NCBI GenBank assembly: GCA_900314165.1
Contig: OMUE01000216.1
Coordinates: 1-9,556 of the forward strand
Origin: an uncultured Acidaminococcus sp.
GTDB lineage: Bacteria > Bacillota_C > Negativicutes > Acidaminococcales > Acidaminococcaceae
DNA: 9,556 nucleotides
Direction of reading: 5' to 3'
Within the stretch, counting starts at the first letter, position 1; each line of letters begins with the position of its first letter. Made by a program: the position numbers and the translations under genes. A model generated the notes under the pieces. The model was not told the origin of the DNA, searched no databases, and saw only the letters and a list, made by a program, of their open reading frames with translations. Below, piece after piece: positions 1 through 7,246 of the stretch.

Positions 1-47
1 TTACGGATGAAATCCTGCGTCACATGATCATTCGCAAAGGCGAATAA
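1..47 (+). CDS. rpsF: 30S ribosomal protein S6, C-terminal end (partial)
   Basis: Only the last 14 codons are present, read from base 3 and ending in TAA at 45-47; the residues are TDEILRHMIIRKGE. This resembles the last strand of S6, where a 'D-x-x-L-R' stretch leads into hydrophobic residues and a short basic/acidic tail. The protein binds the central domain of 16S rRNA as a partner of S18. The identification rests mostly on context: ssb follows 12 nt later and rpsR after that, the classic rpsF-ssb-rpsR operon. The start, promoter and any S6:S18 autoregulatory leader lie upstream of the window. Confidence 0.88.
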   Translation, partial: TDEILRHMIIRKGE

Positions 48-59
48 GGAGGCTGAAGT

Positions 60-497
60 ATGAATCGCATTATACTGTTGGGCCGTCTGGTACGGGATCC
101 GGAAGTCCGGGTAACCCCTACGGAAAAAACGGTTTGTACCTTCACTCTGGCTGTTGACCGGCCTTTTACGGCAAAGAACGGTCAACGCGAAGCGGATTTT
201 ATCAACATCGTTACGTGGAATAAAACCGCTGAACTATGTGGGAACAGTTTGACCAAGGGCCAACGGGTCCTGATCGAAGGGCGGCTGCAGATCCGCAGCT
301 ACGATGGCAAGGACGGCAACAAGCATTATGTGACGGAAGTCATTGCGGACCGTGCTGAATTCATCGAACGGAAAGGTACCGGCAGCGGTGCCCAAGGTGC
401 TCCTTCCCAGGCTCCATCCGCACAGGGCAGCAAAGCTGCTGACCCCATGAACGGGTTTGGGTCCGAAGTAGGTTTTGACGAAGAGATCCCATTCTAA
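60..497 (+). CDS. ssb: Single-stranded DNA-binding protein
   Basis: This 145-residue protein coats single-stranded DNA during replication, repair and recombination and recruits partner enzymes. An OB fold fills about residues 1-104: it opens with [15 protein letters not shown], has the 'DFINIVTW' strand with Trp53, and continues with [16 protein letters not shown] Gly/Ala/Ser/Gln-rich flexible linker covers about 105-135. The acidic tip DEEIPF (140-145) is the canonical partner-docking tail. Length and architecture match the main chromosomal SSB of Firmicutes. The ATG is preceded by AAGGAGG at 46-52, which overlaps the rpsF stop, so the two genes are probably translationally coupled. It is co-transcribed with rpsF and rpsR. 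Nothing is missing or unusual. Confidence 0.98.
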   Translation: MNRIILLGRLVRDPEVRVTPTEKTVCTFTLAVDRPFTAKNGQREADFINIVTWNKTAELCGNSLTKGQRVLIEGRLQIRSYDGKDGNKHYVTEVIADRAEFIERKGTGSGAQGAPSQAPSAQGSKAADPMNGFGSEVGFDEEIPF

Positions 498-517
498 AAG
501 GGAGGATAGAGATAAGC

Positions 518-754
518 ATGATTAAGCGTGATAGAGGAAACAGAAGACCCAGAAGAAAAGTCTGCTCCTTCTGCGTGGACAAAGTCCAGGAAATCGACTA
601 CAAGGATGTAGCCAAACTGCGCAAGTTCATTACGGAACGCGGCAAGATTCTGCCTCGTCGTATCTCCGGCACCTGCGCTAAACATCAGCGTCAGCTGACC
701 ATCGCTATTAAGCGCGCCAGAAACGTAGCTCTGCTGCCTTTCACCGCTGAATAA
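518..754 (+). CDS. rpsR: 30S ribosomal protein S18
   Basis: This 78-residue basic protein of the small ribosomal subunit pairs with S6 on 16S rRNA. The family signature is clear: an Arg/Lys-rich N-terminus, [13 protein letters not shown] in the middle, and [17 protein letters not shown] followed by [13 protein letters not shown]. Cys16, Cys19, Cys53 and His56 (CSFC plus CAKH) form a possible zinc site, which is the 'C+' form of S18 known from many bacteria. The Shine-Dalgarno AAGGGAGG (498-505) sits 12 nt before the ATG, a rather long spacing. The gene starts 20 nt after ssb and is the last of the operon, with a terminator directly behind it. Confidence 0.98.
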   Translation: MIKRDRGNRRPRRKVCSFCVDKVQEIDYKDVAKLRKFITERGKILPRRISGTCAKHQRQLTIAIKRARNVALLPFTAE

Positions 755-768
755 GCTAAGGAATCAAA

Positions 769-798
769 GACAGACCCTGCGGGGTCTGTCTTTTTTTT
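769..798 (+). terminator. Intrinsic terminator of the rpsF-ssb-rpsR operon
   Basis: A perfect 9-bp stem, GACAGACCC (769-777) with GGGTCTGTC (782-790), closes the loop TGCG and is followed at once by eight T residues (791-798). It lies 14 nt after the rpsR stop. This is a textbook Rho-independent terminator and separates the ribosomal operon from the one that follows. Confidence 0.95.
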
Positions 799-825
799 GG
801 CAAATATTGTACAATATAATATTAC
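797..825 (+). promoter_or_regulatory. Candidate promoter for the DUF2232-gdpP-rplI-dnaB operon
   Basis: TTGGCA (797-802, one mismatch to TTGACA), a 17-nt spacer and TATTAC (820-825) form a plausible sigma-70 type promoter just behind the terminator T-tract. A perfect TATAAT also lies at 815-820 but has only T residues in its -35 position. Either choice would start transcription around 827-832. That leaves a leader of about 185 nt that includes the palindromic element at 839-960. No better promoter is visible between that element and the start at 1017. The -10 assignment is uncertain. Confidence 0.42.
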
Positions 826-838
826 TGTGGTGTAGAGT

Positions 839-960
839 GTTCGTACCTGTGGACAAGGATGCGCCGTAGGGGCTTATCGTAAGATAAGCCCACCAGGAAT
901 ACTTAGTTAAGGAATTCTTGGTGGGCGCATCTCACGATGCGCCCCTACGGGTATAGGAAC
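839..960. repeat. Palindromic intergenic repeat element (copy A)
   Basis: This compound inverted repeat has short outer ends GTTC (839-842) and GAAC (957-960). A perfect 10-bp pair, CCGTAGGGGC (864-873) with GCCCCTACGG (941-950), encloses the core. Three hairpins lie inside. The first is GGGCTTATC-GTAA-GATAAGCCC (870-891). The second is a 13-bp stem with one G-T pair (888-900 with 914-926). The third is GGGCGCATC-TCAC-GATGCGCCC (923-944). Their edges overlap, so they compete with each other. A second, shorter relative lies at 8784-8851 on the opposite strand and shares CCGTAGGGGCTT, TAAGCCC, GGATGCG and AGGAAC. It encodes no protein. A non-autonomous MITE or REP-like element is likely, but no transposase or target duplication is visible. 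Confidence 0.8.
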
Positions 961-1016
961 ATATATGATTTCGAATTTTATTGTAATCCGATTTTGAACG
1001 GAGCAAGGAGGACATA

Positions 1017-1973
1017 GTGAGAAGGATAGGAAAGACCTCGGCCCTGGTGGAATCCGGGATTCTGGCGGCGGTGGCCGTGCTGTTTACGTTAATAGGCAAC
1101 TACGTGCCCGTGCTGGATATGATTGTGAATGTACTGTGGCCCCTGCCCATCATCCTCTGCGGCCGCCGGAACGGACTGAAATGGAGTGTCCTGTGCCTCA
1201 TCGTCACAGGCTGCGTGGTAGCCGTGCTGCTGTCTCCCCTGCAGGCGTTGACTCAATGCCTGATCCTGGGGCTGATCGGGCTCATGATGGGCTACGGCAT
1301 GCGCCGGCAGCTGTCCCCGGTGAAGACCCTGCTGCTGGGCAGCCTGGGAGCCCTGATCTCCGTGATCCTCAGCGGTATTGCGGCCTATGTGTTTATGAAT
1401 ATCAACGTAATTGAGACATTTTATTCCTCCCTGGATGAATCTCTGGATATCAGCAGCGGCATCTTCCAGACTCTGGGCCTGGGTAATGCGGCGGAAGCCC
1501 AGTTGGCCCAGATGAAGAAGATGTTCGAGCTGATCCTGCCCGCCGGGGTGCTTTTAAGCGCGCCTATTACGGCCTTTGCCAACTACTGGGCCGCCCGCAA
1601 GGTCCTGGCCCGGATGGGGGACTATTATCCCTGGTTCCCGCCCATGTCCCTGTGGACCCTGCCCAAATGGCTGCTGCTGCCCTACGGCATAGGCATGATT
1701 ATGATGGTATATTTTGGTAAGGATGATGCCAGCATCATGTACCGGCTGGCCTTTACGGTGTACACCATGGTTAGCATGATGCTGCTGCTCCAGGGCCTGT
1801 GCGTGGTCCGCTGGTATGTAGAATACCGGGGAGGACCTAAATTCCTGCTGCCCCTGGCCCTGATGCTTACGTTCACTATGCCCATTGCTTCCCAGGCCCT
1901 GGTGGTGACAGGAGCCTATGAGATGGTTGTGGATTTCCGGAAAATACGGCATAAGAAGCCCGGAGAAGAATAG
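1017..1973 (+). CDS. DUF2232 (YybS-type) multipass membrane protein
   Basis: This 318-residue protein is mostly hydrophobic. About nine membrane segments can be placed near residues 8-27, 31-48, 54-73, 77-95, 103-127, 168-192, 215-233, 243-266 and 275-297, with a basic tail ending RKIRHKKPGEE. The motif MGDYYPWFPPMSLWTLPKW (about 200-218), with its Trp and Pro residues, resembles the conserved region of the DUF2232/YybS family. That family is distantly related to the substrate-binding S components of ECF transporters; its biochemical role is unknown. The start is GTG, with AAGGAGG at 1005-1011 and a 5-nt spacing. Its place directly before gdpP, rplI and dnaB matches yybS in Bacillus. No ATPase or transmembrane ECF partner is encoded nearby. 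Confidence 0.88.
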   Translation: MRRIGKTSALVESGILAAVAVLFTLIGNYVPVLDMIVNVLWPLPIILCGRRNGLKWSVLCLIVTGCVVAVLLSPLQALTQCLILGLIGLMMGYGMRRQLSPVKTLLLGSLGALISVILSGIAAYVFMNINVIETFYSSLDESLDISSGIFQTLGLGNAAEAQLAQMKKMFELILPAGVLLSAPITAFANYWAARKVLARMGDYYPWFPPMSLWTLPKWLLLPYGIGMIMMVYFGKDDASIMYRLAFTVYTMVSMMLLLQGLCVVRWYVEYRGGPKFLLPLALMLTFTMPIASQALVVTGAYEMVVDFRKIRHKKPGEE

Positions 1974-1981
1974 GGGGGCCT

Positions 1982-4030
1982 ATGGACGAGAAAATACGGA
2001 AAAACATCTGGCAATACGTACGGATTGCCATTGCCCTGCTGGGTTCCATGCAGGTCATCTACGGCTTGTGGGTGAACCAGATCCTGTGGACGGGTACGGG
2101 GTTTGTGGCGGTCCTCCTGGTGTATTATTTCAGCTTCCGCAGCAACCGGCTGCGGGAGGCCTGGTTCAACCATTCCATGACCACGGTGGTCCGCAATATC
2201 GAACGGGCTAACAACTACGCGGTCCAGCGCCTGCCCGTGGGCATCGGGGTCTTCGACAAGGAAGGCCAGCTCCAGTGGCGGAACCGGCTGTTTAACGAAT
2301 ATGTGAATGTGAACGCGCCTTCCGGCACGGCTTTCGAAAAGATTTTGCCCCCGCCGGACAATAATTTTGCCACCCTCAGCGTCCGGGACGCGGACAAGCA
2401 GATCAATATCGGGGACCGGATCTACACCATGCTGGTGCGCCGGATCCAGATTGCGGAAGACGCAGAAGACAATACGGGCGTGGTGCTGTACCTGTACGAC
2501 GTGACGGATAAGCAGCGCCAGAAAAAGCGCTACGAAGAAGAACGGCCCTGCGTGATCTACGTGCAGTTCGACAACTACGACGACGCTATCAAGGGCCTGA
2601 ACGAAAATAACCGGGCCAGCCTCATTGTGGACGTGACCAAGGCCATCGGGTCCTGGGTGGAGGAGTGCCACGGGTACTTCCAGAAGTATTCCGAAGATAT
2701 GTACGTGGTGGGCATGAACCGGAAAGGGCTCACGGAAACCATCAATAAGAAATTCCCCATCCTGGACAAGGTCCGGGAGATCAAGACCAGCAGCCGCATT
2801 ACGCCCACCATCAGTATGGGTGTGGCCGCGGACGGCCGGAACCTGTCGGAAATGAGCCAGAAGGCCCAGGCCGCCTTGGACCTGGCCCTGGGCCGTGGGG
2901 GCGACCAGGCCGTGGTGCAGCTGGGAGAAGAAACCCATTTCTACGGGGCCAGAGGCTCCGTCCAGGCCAAGAATACCCGGGTACGGGCCCGGATTGTGGC
3001 CCAGGCCATCCACGAGCTCATGACCAGCGCGGACCAGGTGTTCATCATGGGCCACGCCAACGAGGACTACGACGCCCTGGGCTCTGCCATCGGCGTGGCG
3101 AAGATGGCCCTGACCCTGGAAAAGAAAGTGACCATCATCACCAGCGGGCTGGGATCCTCCCTGAAGAAGCTGGAGAATGTGTCCAAGGACCAGAGCGACC
3201 AATACCTGTCCCTGATCACTAACGAAGAAGAAGCCCTGAAGCGCATTACCCCCGGCAGCATCCTGGTGCTGGTGGACCACCATCGGGCCATGCTGACGGC
3301 GGCACCGAAAGTACTGAACGCCATCCGCAAGCGCATCATCATCGACCATCACCGGCGGGCGGAAGACGCTATCAAAGACGTGATGCTGCAGTACATGGAA
3401 CCCTCCACCTCCTCCACCTGCGAAATGGTCACGGAAATCCTCCAGTATTTCGAAAATAAGCTGACCTACACGGAAGTGGAGGCTACGGCCCTATACGCCG
3501 GCATCATGGTGGATACGAAGAACTTCGCCGTGCAGACCGGGGAGCGGACCTTTGAAGCGGCCGCATTCCTGCGGCGCAACGGGGCGGATCCCCACATGGT
3601 CTCCCAGCTGTTCAAGGACGACGAGCATACGGTCCTGACCAGGGCCCGGATCGTTACGGCAATGAAGCAGCCCTTGCCGGGCCTGGCGGTGTCCGTCCAC
3701 AAATGCTCGGCGCAGGACAAAGATACACCTGTGATTGTGGCCCAGGCGGCCGATGAGCTCATGACCATGGATGACATCCGGGTCAGCGTAGTGCTCAGCG
3801 AAAATGAAAATGGTGTCAGCATCAGTGCCCGCAGTGACGGCAGCGTCAACGTGCAGGTCATGATGGAAGAATTGGGCGGCGGCGGCCATCAGACCGTAGC
3901 CGGCGTCCAGATTAAAGGCATCACGGCAGAAGCGTTGATGCCCAAAGTCATAGAACTGGCAAAACAACAAATGAAGGAGAGCGATACCGATGAAGGTAAT
4001 CCTGCTGAAAGACGTCAAGAAATTGGGTAA
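1982..4030 (+). CDS. gdpP: Cyclic-di-AMP phosphodiesterase GdpP
   Basis: This 682-residue membrane-anchored enzyme hydrolyses the second messenger c-di-AMP to pApA, which affects osmotic balance, cell wall stress and beta-lactam tolerance. Domains in order are two membrane helices (about 12-32 and 33-53), a PAS-like sensor (about 82-175), a degenerate GGDEF domain (about 190-313) and the catalytic DHH (350-515) and DHHA1 (540-665) domains. The GGDEF motif is replaced by YSEDMY near 236-241, as expected for this family, which lacks cyclase activity. The metal-binding residues are visible: H358, D362 and D364 in [12 protein letters not shown]432-H433-H434, D455-H456-H457 and D511. The DHHA1 motif LGGGGH ends at H636. 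The start lies 8 nt after the previous stop with only a G-run (1973-1978) as ribosome site, so coupling is likely. The 3' end overlaps rplI by 41 nt. Confidence 0.96.
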   Translation: MDEKIRKNIWQYVRIAIALLGSMQVIYGLWVNQILWTGTGFVAVLLVYYFSFRSNRLREAWFNHSMTTVVRNIERANNYAVQRLPVGIGVFDKEGQLQWRNRLFNEYVNVNAPSGTAFEKILPPPDNNFATLSVRDADKQINIGDRIYTMLVRRIQIAEDAEDNTGVVLYLYDVTDKQRQKKRYEEERPCVIYVQFDNYDDAIKGLNENNRASLIVDVTKAIGSWVEECHGYFQKYSEDMYVVGMNRKGLTETINKKFPILDKVREIKTSSRITPTISMGVAADGRNLSEMSQKAQAALDLALGRGGDQAVVQLGEETHFYGARGSVQAKNTRVRARIVAQAIHELMTSADQVFIMGHANEDYDALGSAIGVAKMALTLEKKVTIITSGLGSSLKKLENVSKDQSDQYLSLITNEEEALKRITPGSILVLVDHHRAMLTAAPKVLNAIRKRIIIDHHRRAEDAIKDVMLQYMEPSTSSTCEMVTEILQYFENKLTYTEVEATALYAGIMVDTKNFAVQTGERTFEAAAFLRRNGADPHMVSQLFKDDEHTVLTRARIVTAMKQPLPGLAVSVHKCSAQDKDTPVIVAQAADELMTMDDIRVSVVLSENENGVSISARSDGSVNVQVMMEELGGGGHQTVAGVQIKGITAEALMPKVIELAKQQMKESDTDEGNPAERRQEIG

Positions 4031-4442
4031 TAAGGGAGAAATCGTAGAAACGGCGGAAGGCTACGGCCGCAACTATCTGATCCCCCACGGCCTGGCAGAA
4101 GAAGCTACGGCCAAGAATGTGAACGAAGCAAAACAGAATCAGAAACTGGCTGCCCACCGGAAAGCCCGGGCCCATGACGAAGCCATCATCCTGGCTGCCC
4201 AGCTGGAAAAGATCACCCTGCGCATGAAGGTGAAGGTAGGGGCCAACGGCAAACTGTTCGGCTCCATTGCGTCCAAGGACGTTGCCGACGCCCTGCTGAA
4301 AGAAACGGGCATGGAAGGCGTGGACCGCCGCAAGATCGAGATCCCGGAAACCATCAAGAGCCCGGGTGAATACACCGCTACGGCCAAACTGCTGCCGGAT
4401 GTGGTGGCGAAGTTTAAAGTCCTGGTAGAAACGGAGGGCTGA
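3990..4442 (+). CDS. rplI: 50S ribosomal protein L9
   Basis: This 150-residue protein binds 23S rRNA near the L1 stalk and helps keep reading frame. The N-terminal domain shows the L9 signature [20 protein letters not shown] followed by [18 protein letters not shown] long charged connecting helix runs from about 41 to 73, and the C-terminal domain covers about 80-148 ([16 protein letters not shown] and onward). Length and architecture are normal. The ATG lies inside the end of gdpP in another reading frame, with AAGGAG at 3974-3979 as ribosome site, so the two genes share 41 nt. Its stop overlaps the dnaB start as TGATG. This tight packing suggests coupled translation across gdpP, rplI and dnaB. 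Confidence 0.98.
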   Translation: MKVILLKDVKKLGNKGEIVETAEGYGRNYLIPHGLAEEATAKNVNEAKQNQKLAAHRKARAHDEAIILAAQLEKITLRMKVKVGANGKLFGSIASKDVADALLKETGMEGVDRRKIEIPETIKSPGEYTATAKLLPDVVAKFKVLVETEG

Positions 4443-5785
4443 TGGAAGACCGGATACCTCCCCAAAATATAGAAGCTGAACAAAGTGTCCTGGGGGCCAT
4501 GCTCCTCAGCCGGGATGCCATTGATAAGGCTGGGGAAATCCTGGTGGAAGATGATTTTTACCGGCAGGACCATAGGGTCATCTTTTCTGCCATTATGGCC
4601 CTGCACAACAGGAATCAGGCTGTGGACCTGGTAACTGTGACGGAAGAACTGCGGAAACTGGGCAAACTGGACGCCATCGGCGGCACCGGGGTCATTACGG
4701 CCCTGTCCAACATCGTGCCTACGGCGGCCAACGTGGTGTACCATGCCAAGATCGTGGAGGAGAAATCCCTGCGGCGGCAGCTCATCAACGCGGCTACGGA
4801 AGTGGCTTCCAGCGGCTATGAGGAAGAAGAGGATATTTCCCAGACCATCGACCAGGCGGAACAGAAGATCCTGGCCGTGGCCAACCGGAAACAAACCGGC
4901 AGCCTGGTGAAGATCGGGGATATCGTCAAAAGCTCCATTGCCCGCATCGAAGAATTATACGATTCCAAGGACGCCTATACGGGGCTGCCTACGGGCTTCA
5001 CACAGTTCGATCTCATGACCAGCGGGCTGCAGCCCTCTGACCTGATCATCCTGGCGGCCCGTCCTTCCATGGGGAAATCGTCCCTGGTATTGAATATTGC
5101 GGAACACGTGGCCCTGAAAGGGCAGAAGTCCGTCATCTTCTTCTCCCTGGAAATGAGCAAGGAACAGCTGGTCCAGCGTATGCTCTGCTCCCAGGCCGGC
5201 ATAGACGCGGCCAAACTGCGGATCGGCCAGCTGTCGGATCCGGAATGGACTCAGCTGCTGGAGGCTGCGGACCGACTGAGCCAGGCCAAAATCATGCTGG
5301 ACGATACGCCGGGCATGACGGCCCTGGAAATGCGTTCCAAGGCCCGTCGCTGGAAGAATGAGAACGGCCTGGATCTGATTATCGTGGACTATCTGCAGTT
5401 GATGCAGGGGTCCTCCAAACGGGCCAGTGACAACCGGCAGCAGGAAATGAGCGACATCTCCCGGTCCCTGAAGGGCTTAGCCCGGGAACTGAATGTGCCC
5501 CTCATCGCCCTGTCCCAGCTGAGCCGGAGCGTGGAATCCCGTACCAGCAAGCGGCCCATGCTGAGCGACTTGCGGGAATCCGGGGCCCTGGAGCAGGACG
5601 CCGATATCGTGTGCTTTATCTACCGGGATGACTATTACAACCGGGAAAATTCCGATCAGCCCAATATTGCAGAGCTGATCCTCGCTAAGCACAGAAACGG
5701 TCCTGTGGGTACTGTGAAGCTGTTCTTCAAGAAAGAGACCACCCGGTTCTACAATCTGGACAAAGAACATGGCGGCGAAGGATGA
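4442..5785 (+). CDS. dnaB: Replicative DNA helicase DnaB
   Basis: This 447-residue hexameric helicase unwinds DNA at the replication fork using ATP and recruits primase. The N-terminal primase-binding domain begins with RIPPQNIEAEQSVLGAMLL (about 4-22) and contains DDFYRQDHRVIF. A linker leads to the RecA-like motor. Its motifs are the Walker A ARPSMGKSS (206-214, K212), FSLEMS with the catalytic E237, the Walker B LIIVDYLQL (312-320, D316), ALSQLSRSVESR (356-367) and AKHRNGPVGTV, where R418 corresponds to the arginine finger. Length is normal and no intein interrupts it, although dnaB is a common intein site. The start overlaps the rplI stop by one base, and no separate promoter is seen. In Bacillus the same gene is called dnaC. 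Confidence 0.98.
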   Translation: MEDRIPPQNIEAEQSVLGAMLLSRDAIDKAGEILVEDDFYRQDHRVIFSAIMALHNRNQAVDLVTVTEELRKLGKLDAIGGTGVITALSNIVPTAANVVYHAKIVEEKSLRRQLINAATEVASSGYEEEEDISQTIDQAEQKILAVANRKQTGSLVKIGDIVKSSIARIEELYDSKDAYTGLPTGFTQFDLMTSGLQPSDLIILAARPSMGKSSLVLNIAEHVALKGQKSVIFFSLEMSKEQLVQRMLCSQAGIDAAKLRIGQLSDPEWTQLLEAADRLSQAKIMLDDTPGMTALEMRSKARRWKNENGLDLIIVDYLQLMQGSSKRASDNRQQEMSDISRSLKGLARELNVPLIALSQLSRSVESRTSKRPMLSDLRESGALEQDADIVCFIYRDDYYNRENSDQPNIAELILAKHRNGPVGTVKLFFKKETTRFYNLDKEHGGEG

Positions 5786-5809
5786 TTTCCAAACAAAATA
5801 TTCTTCTCA

Positions 5810-5838
5810 TTGCTATACGTTCGGCGAAATGATAAAAT
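5810..5838 (+). promoter_or_regulatory. Promoter of purB-purA
   Basis: TTGCTA (5810-5815), a 17-nt spacer and TAAAAT (5833-5838) match the sigma-70 consensus at four and five of six positions. Transcription would start near 5845, leaving about 70 nt of leader before the GTG of purB. The palindrome TTCGGCGAA (5820-5828) lies between the two boxes, and a further ACGAAAC follows at 5846-5852. These CGAA cores recall purine-repressor boxes of Bacillus, but the match is weak. No terminator separates dnaB from this promoter, so some read-through is possible. Confidence 0.65.
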
Positions 5839-5917
5839 AAACTGTACGAAACAACGGGCAGGGAAAAGTGTGTCCCAAGCCTGTACCATTTTCTGTTTCA
5901 TTTAAGGAGGAAGTACT

Positions 5918-7210
5918 GTGATTCCACGTTATACTGGCAAAGAAATGGGGTCCATTTGGACAGAAGAAAATGAAGACCGTACTATGGTCAAAGTAGAAAT
6001 CCTGGCTTGCGAAGCCATGAACAAACTGGGCATCGTCCCTGACGACGCTCTCCATGACATCCAAACGAAAGCCGATTTCGACCTGGACCGGGTGCATGAG
6101 ATTGAAAAAGTCACGAACCACGACATTATTTCCCTGCTGACCTGCGTGGCAGAGCATGTAGGGGACGCTTCCAAATACATCCATAAGGGCCTGACCTCCA
6201 GCGACGTGAAGGATACGGCTATGGGTGTCATGATGAAACAGTCCTGCGAACTGCTGCTGAAGCTGGAACATGAACTGCATGACGTACTGAAAGTACAAGC
6301 ACAAAAATATCGCAACACCATCTGCGTCGGCCGTACCCACGGCATCCATGCAGAACCCATGACCTTCGGCCTGAAGTTCCTGCTGTGGATGGACGAAACG
6401 GAACGGAACATCGAACGCCTGGAACTGGCTAAGAAATACATCTCCGTAGGCAAACTGAGCGGTGCTGTGGGCACGTACTCCAACATCGACCCGTTTGTGG
6501 AAAAATACGTCTGCGAAAAGCTGGACCTGACTCCTGTGCGCCTGGCTACCCAGGTTGTCCAAAGAGATCGCCATGCCTTCTACCTGAGCACCATCGCCGT
6601 CTGCGGCGCTACGCTGGAAAAGATGGCTACGGAAATCCGGGCCCTGCAGCGCACGGATATCCGGGAAGCCGAAGAATATTTTGCCCCCGGCCAGAAGGGT
6701 TCTTCCGCTATGCCTCACAAACGGAACCCCATCACCTGCGAAAAGATCTGCGGCCTGTCCAGAGTCCTGCGGGGCAACGCCCAGGCTGCTCTGGAAAACG
6801 TAGCTCTGTGGCATGAACGGGATATTTCCCACTCTTCCGTAGAACGGATCATCCTGCCGGATTCCACCATCCTGCTGGATCATATGCTGCGCAAGATGAA
6901 GAACATCATGGAAAAACTGCTGGTCTATCCGGACGCTATGATCGCCAACCTGAACAAGACCGGCGGCCTGATCTTCAGCCAGAACCTGCTGGTAGCCCTG
7001 GTAGGCAAAGGCGTACTGCGTGAAGACGCTTACAAGTGGGTACAGCGCAATGCTATGGCCCGCTGGCTGGAAGGCGCGGACTTCAAGACCAACGTAGAAG
7101 CAGATCCGGATATCGATAAATATCTGACGAAGGAAGAAGTAGAAGCCTGCTTCGAACCGAAACACATGCTGAAACATATCGACGATATCTACGCCCGGTT
7201 CGGCATGTAA
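5918..7210 (+). CDS. purB: Adenylosuccinate lyase
   Basis: This 430-residue enzyme of the fumarase/aspartase superfamily has two roles in purine synthesis. It splits adenylosuccinate into AMP and fumarate, and SAICAR into AICAR and fumarate. The family signature GSSAMPHKRNP lies at 261-271 on the flexible catalytic loop, with the catalytic serine at 262 or 263. H68 in TNHDI and H141 in GRTHGIHAEP fall at the same positions as the catalytic histidines described for the Bacillus enzyme. GLTSSDVKDTA (91-101) is another conserved substrate-site stretch. The start is GTG, with AAGGAGG at 5904-5910 and a 7-nt spacing. The gene has its own promoter and is followed 36 nt later by purA, which supplies its substrate. 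Confidence 0.97.
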   Translation: MIPRYTGKEMGSIWTEENEDRTMVKVEILACEAMNKLGIVPDDALHDIQTKADFDLDRVHEIEKVTNHDIISLLTCVAEHVGDASKYIHKGLTSSDVKDTAMGVMMKQSCELLLKLEHELHDVLKVQAQKYRNTICVGRTHGIHAEPMTFGLKFLLWMDETERNIERLELAKKYISVGKLSGAVGTYSNIDPFVEKYVCEKLDLTPVRLATQVVQRDRHAFYLSTIAVCGATLEKMATEIRALQRTDIREAEEYFAPGQKGSSAMPHKRNPITCEKICGLSRVLRGNAQAALENVALWHERDISHSSVERIILPDSTILLDHMLRKMKNIMEKLLVYPDAMIANLNKTGGLIFSQNLLVALVGKGVLREDAYKWVQRNAMARWLEGADFKTNVEADPDIDKYLTKEEVEACFEPKHMLKHIDDIYARFGM

Positions 7211-7246
7211 GTTATACGCAATCCACATAAAAAAGAGGGGGATTCT

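Noticed and set aside
755..1016. The repeated palindromes as a CRISPR array
   Set aside because: There are no regularly spaced direct repeats with spacers; the structure is nested inverted repeats.
1916..3352. A 478-codon open frame on the minus strand opposite gdpP
   Set aside because: It mirrors the GC-biased codons of gdpP. Its translation is rich in His, Gln and Val without domain motifs, and gdpP itself has every family motif.
5813..7228. A 471-codon open frame on the minus strand opposite purB
   Set aside because: It covers the whole purB gene and its promoter, the translation resembles no family, and purB is certain.
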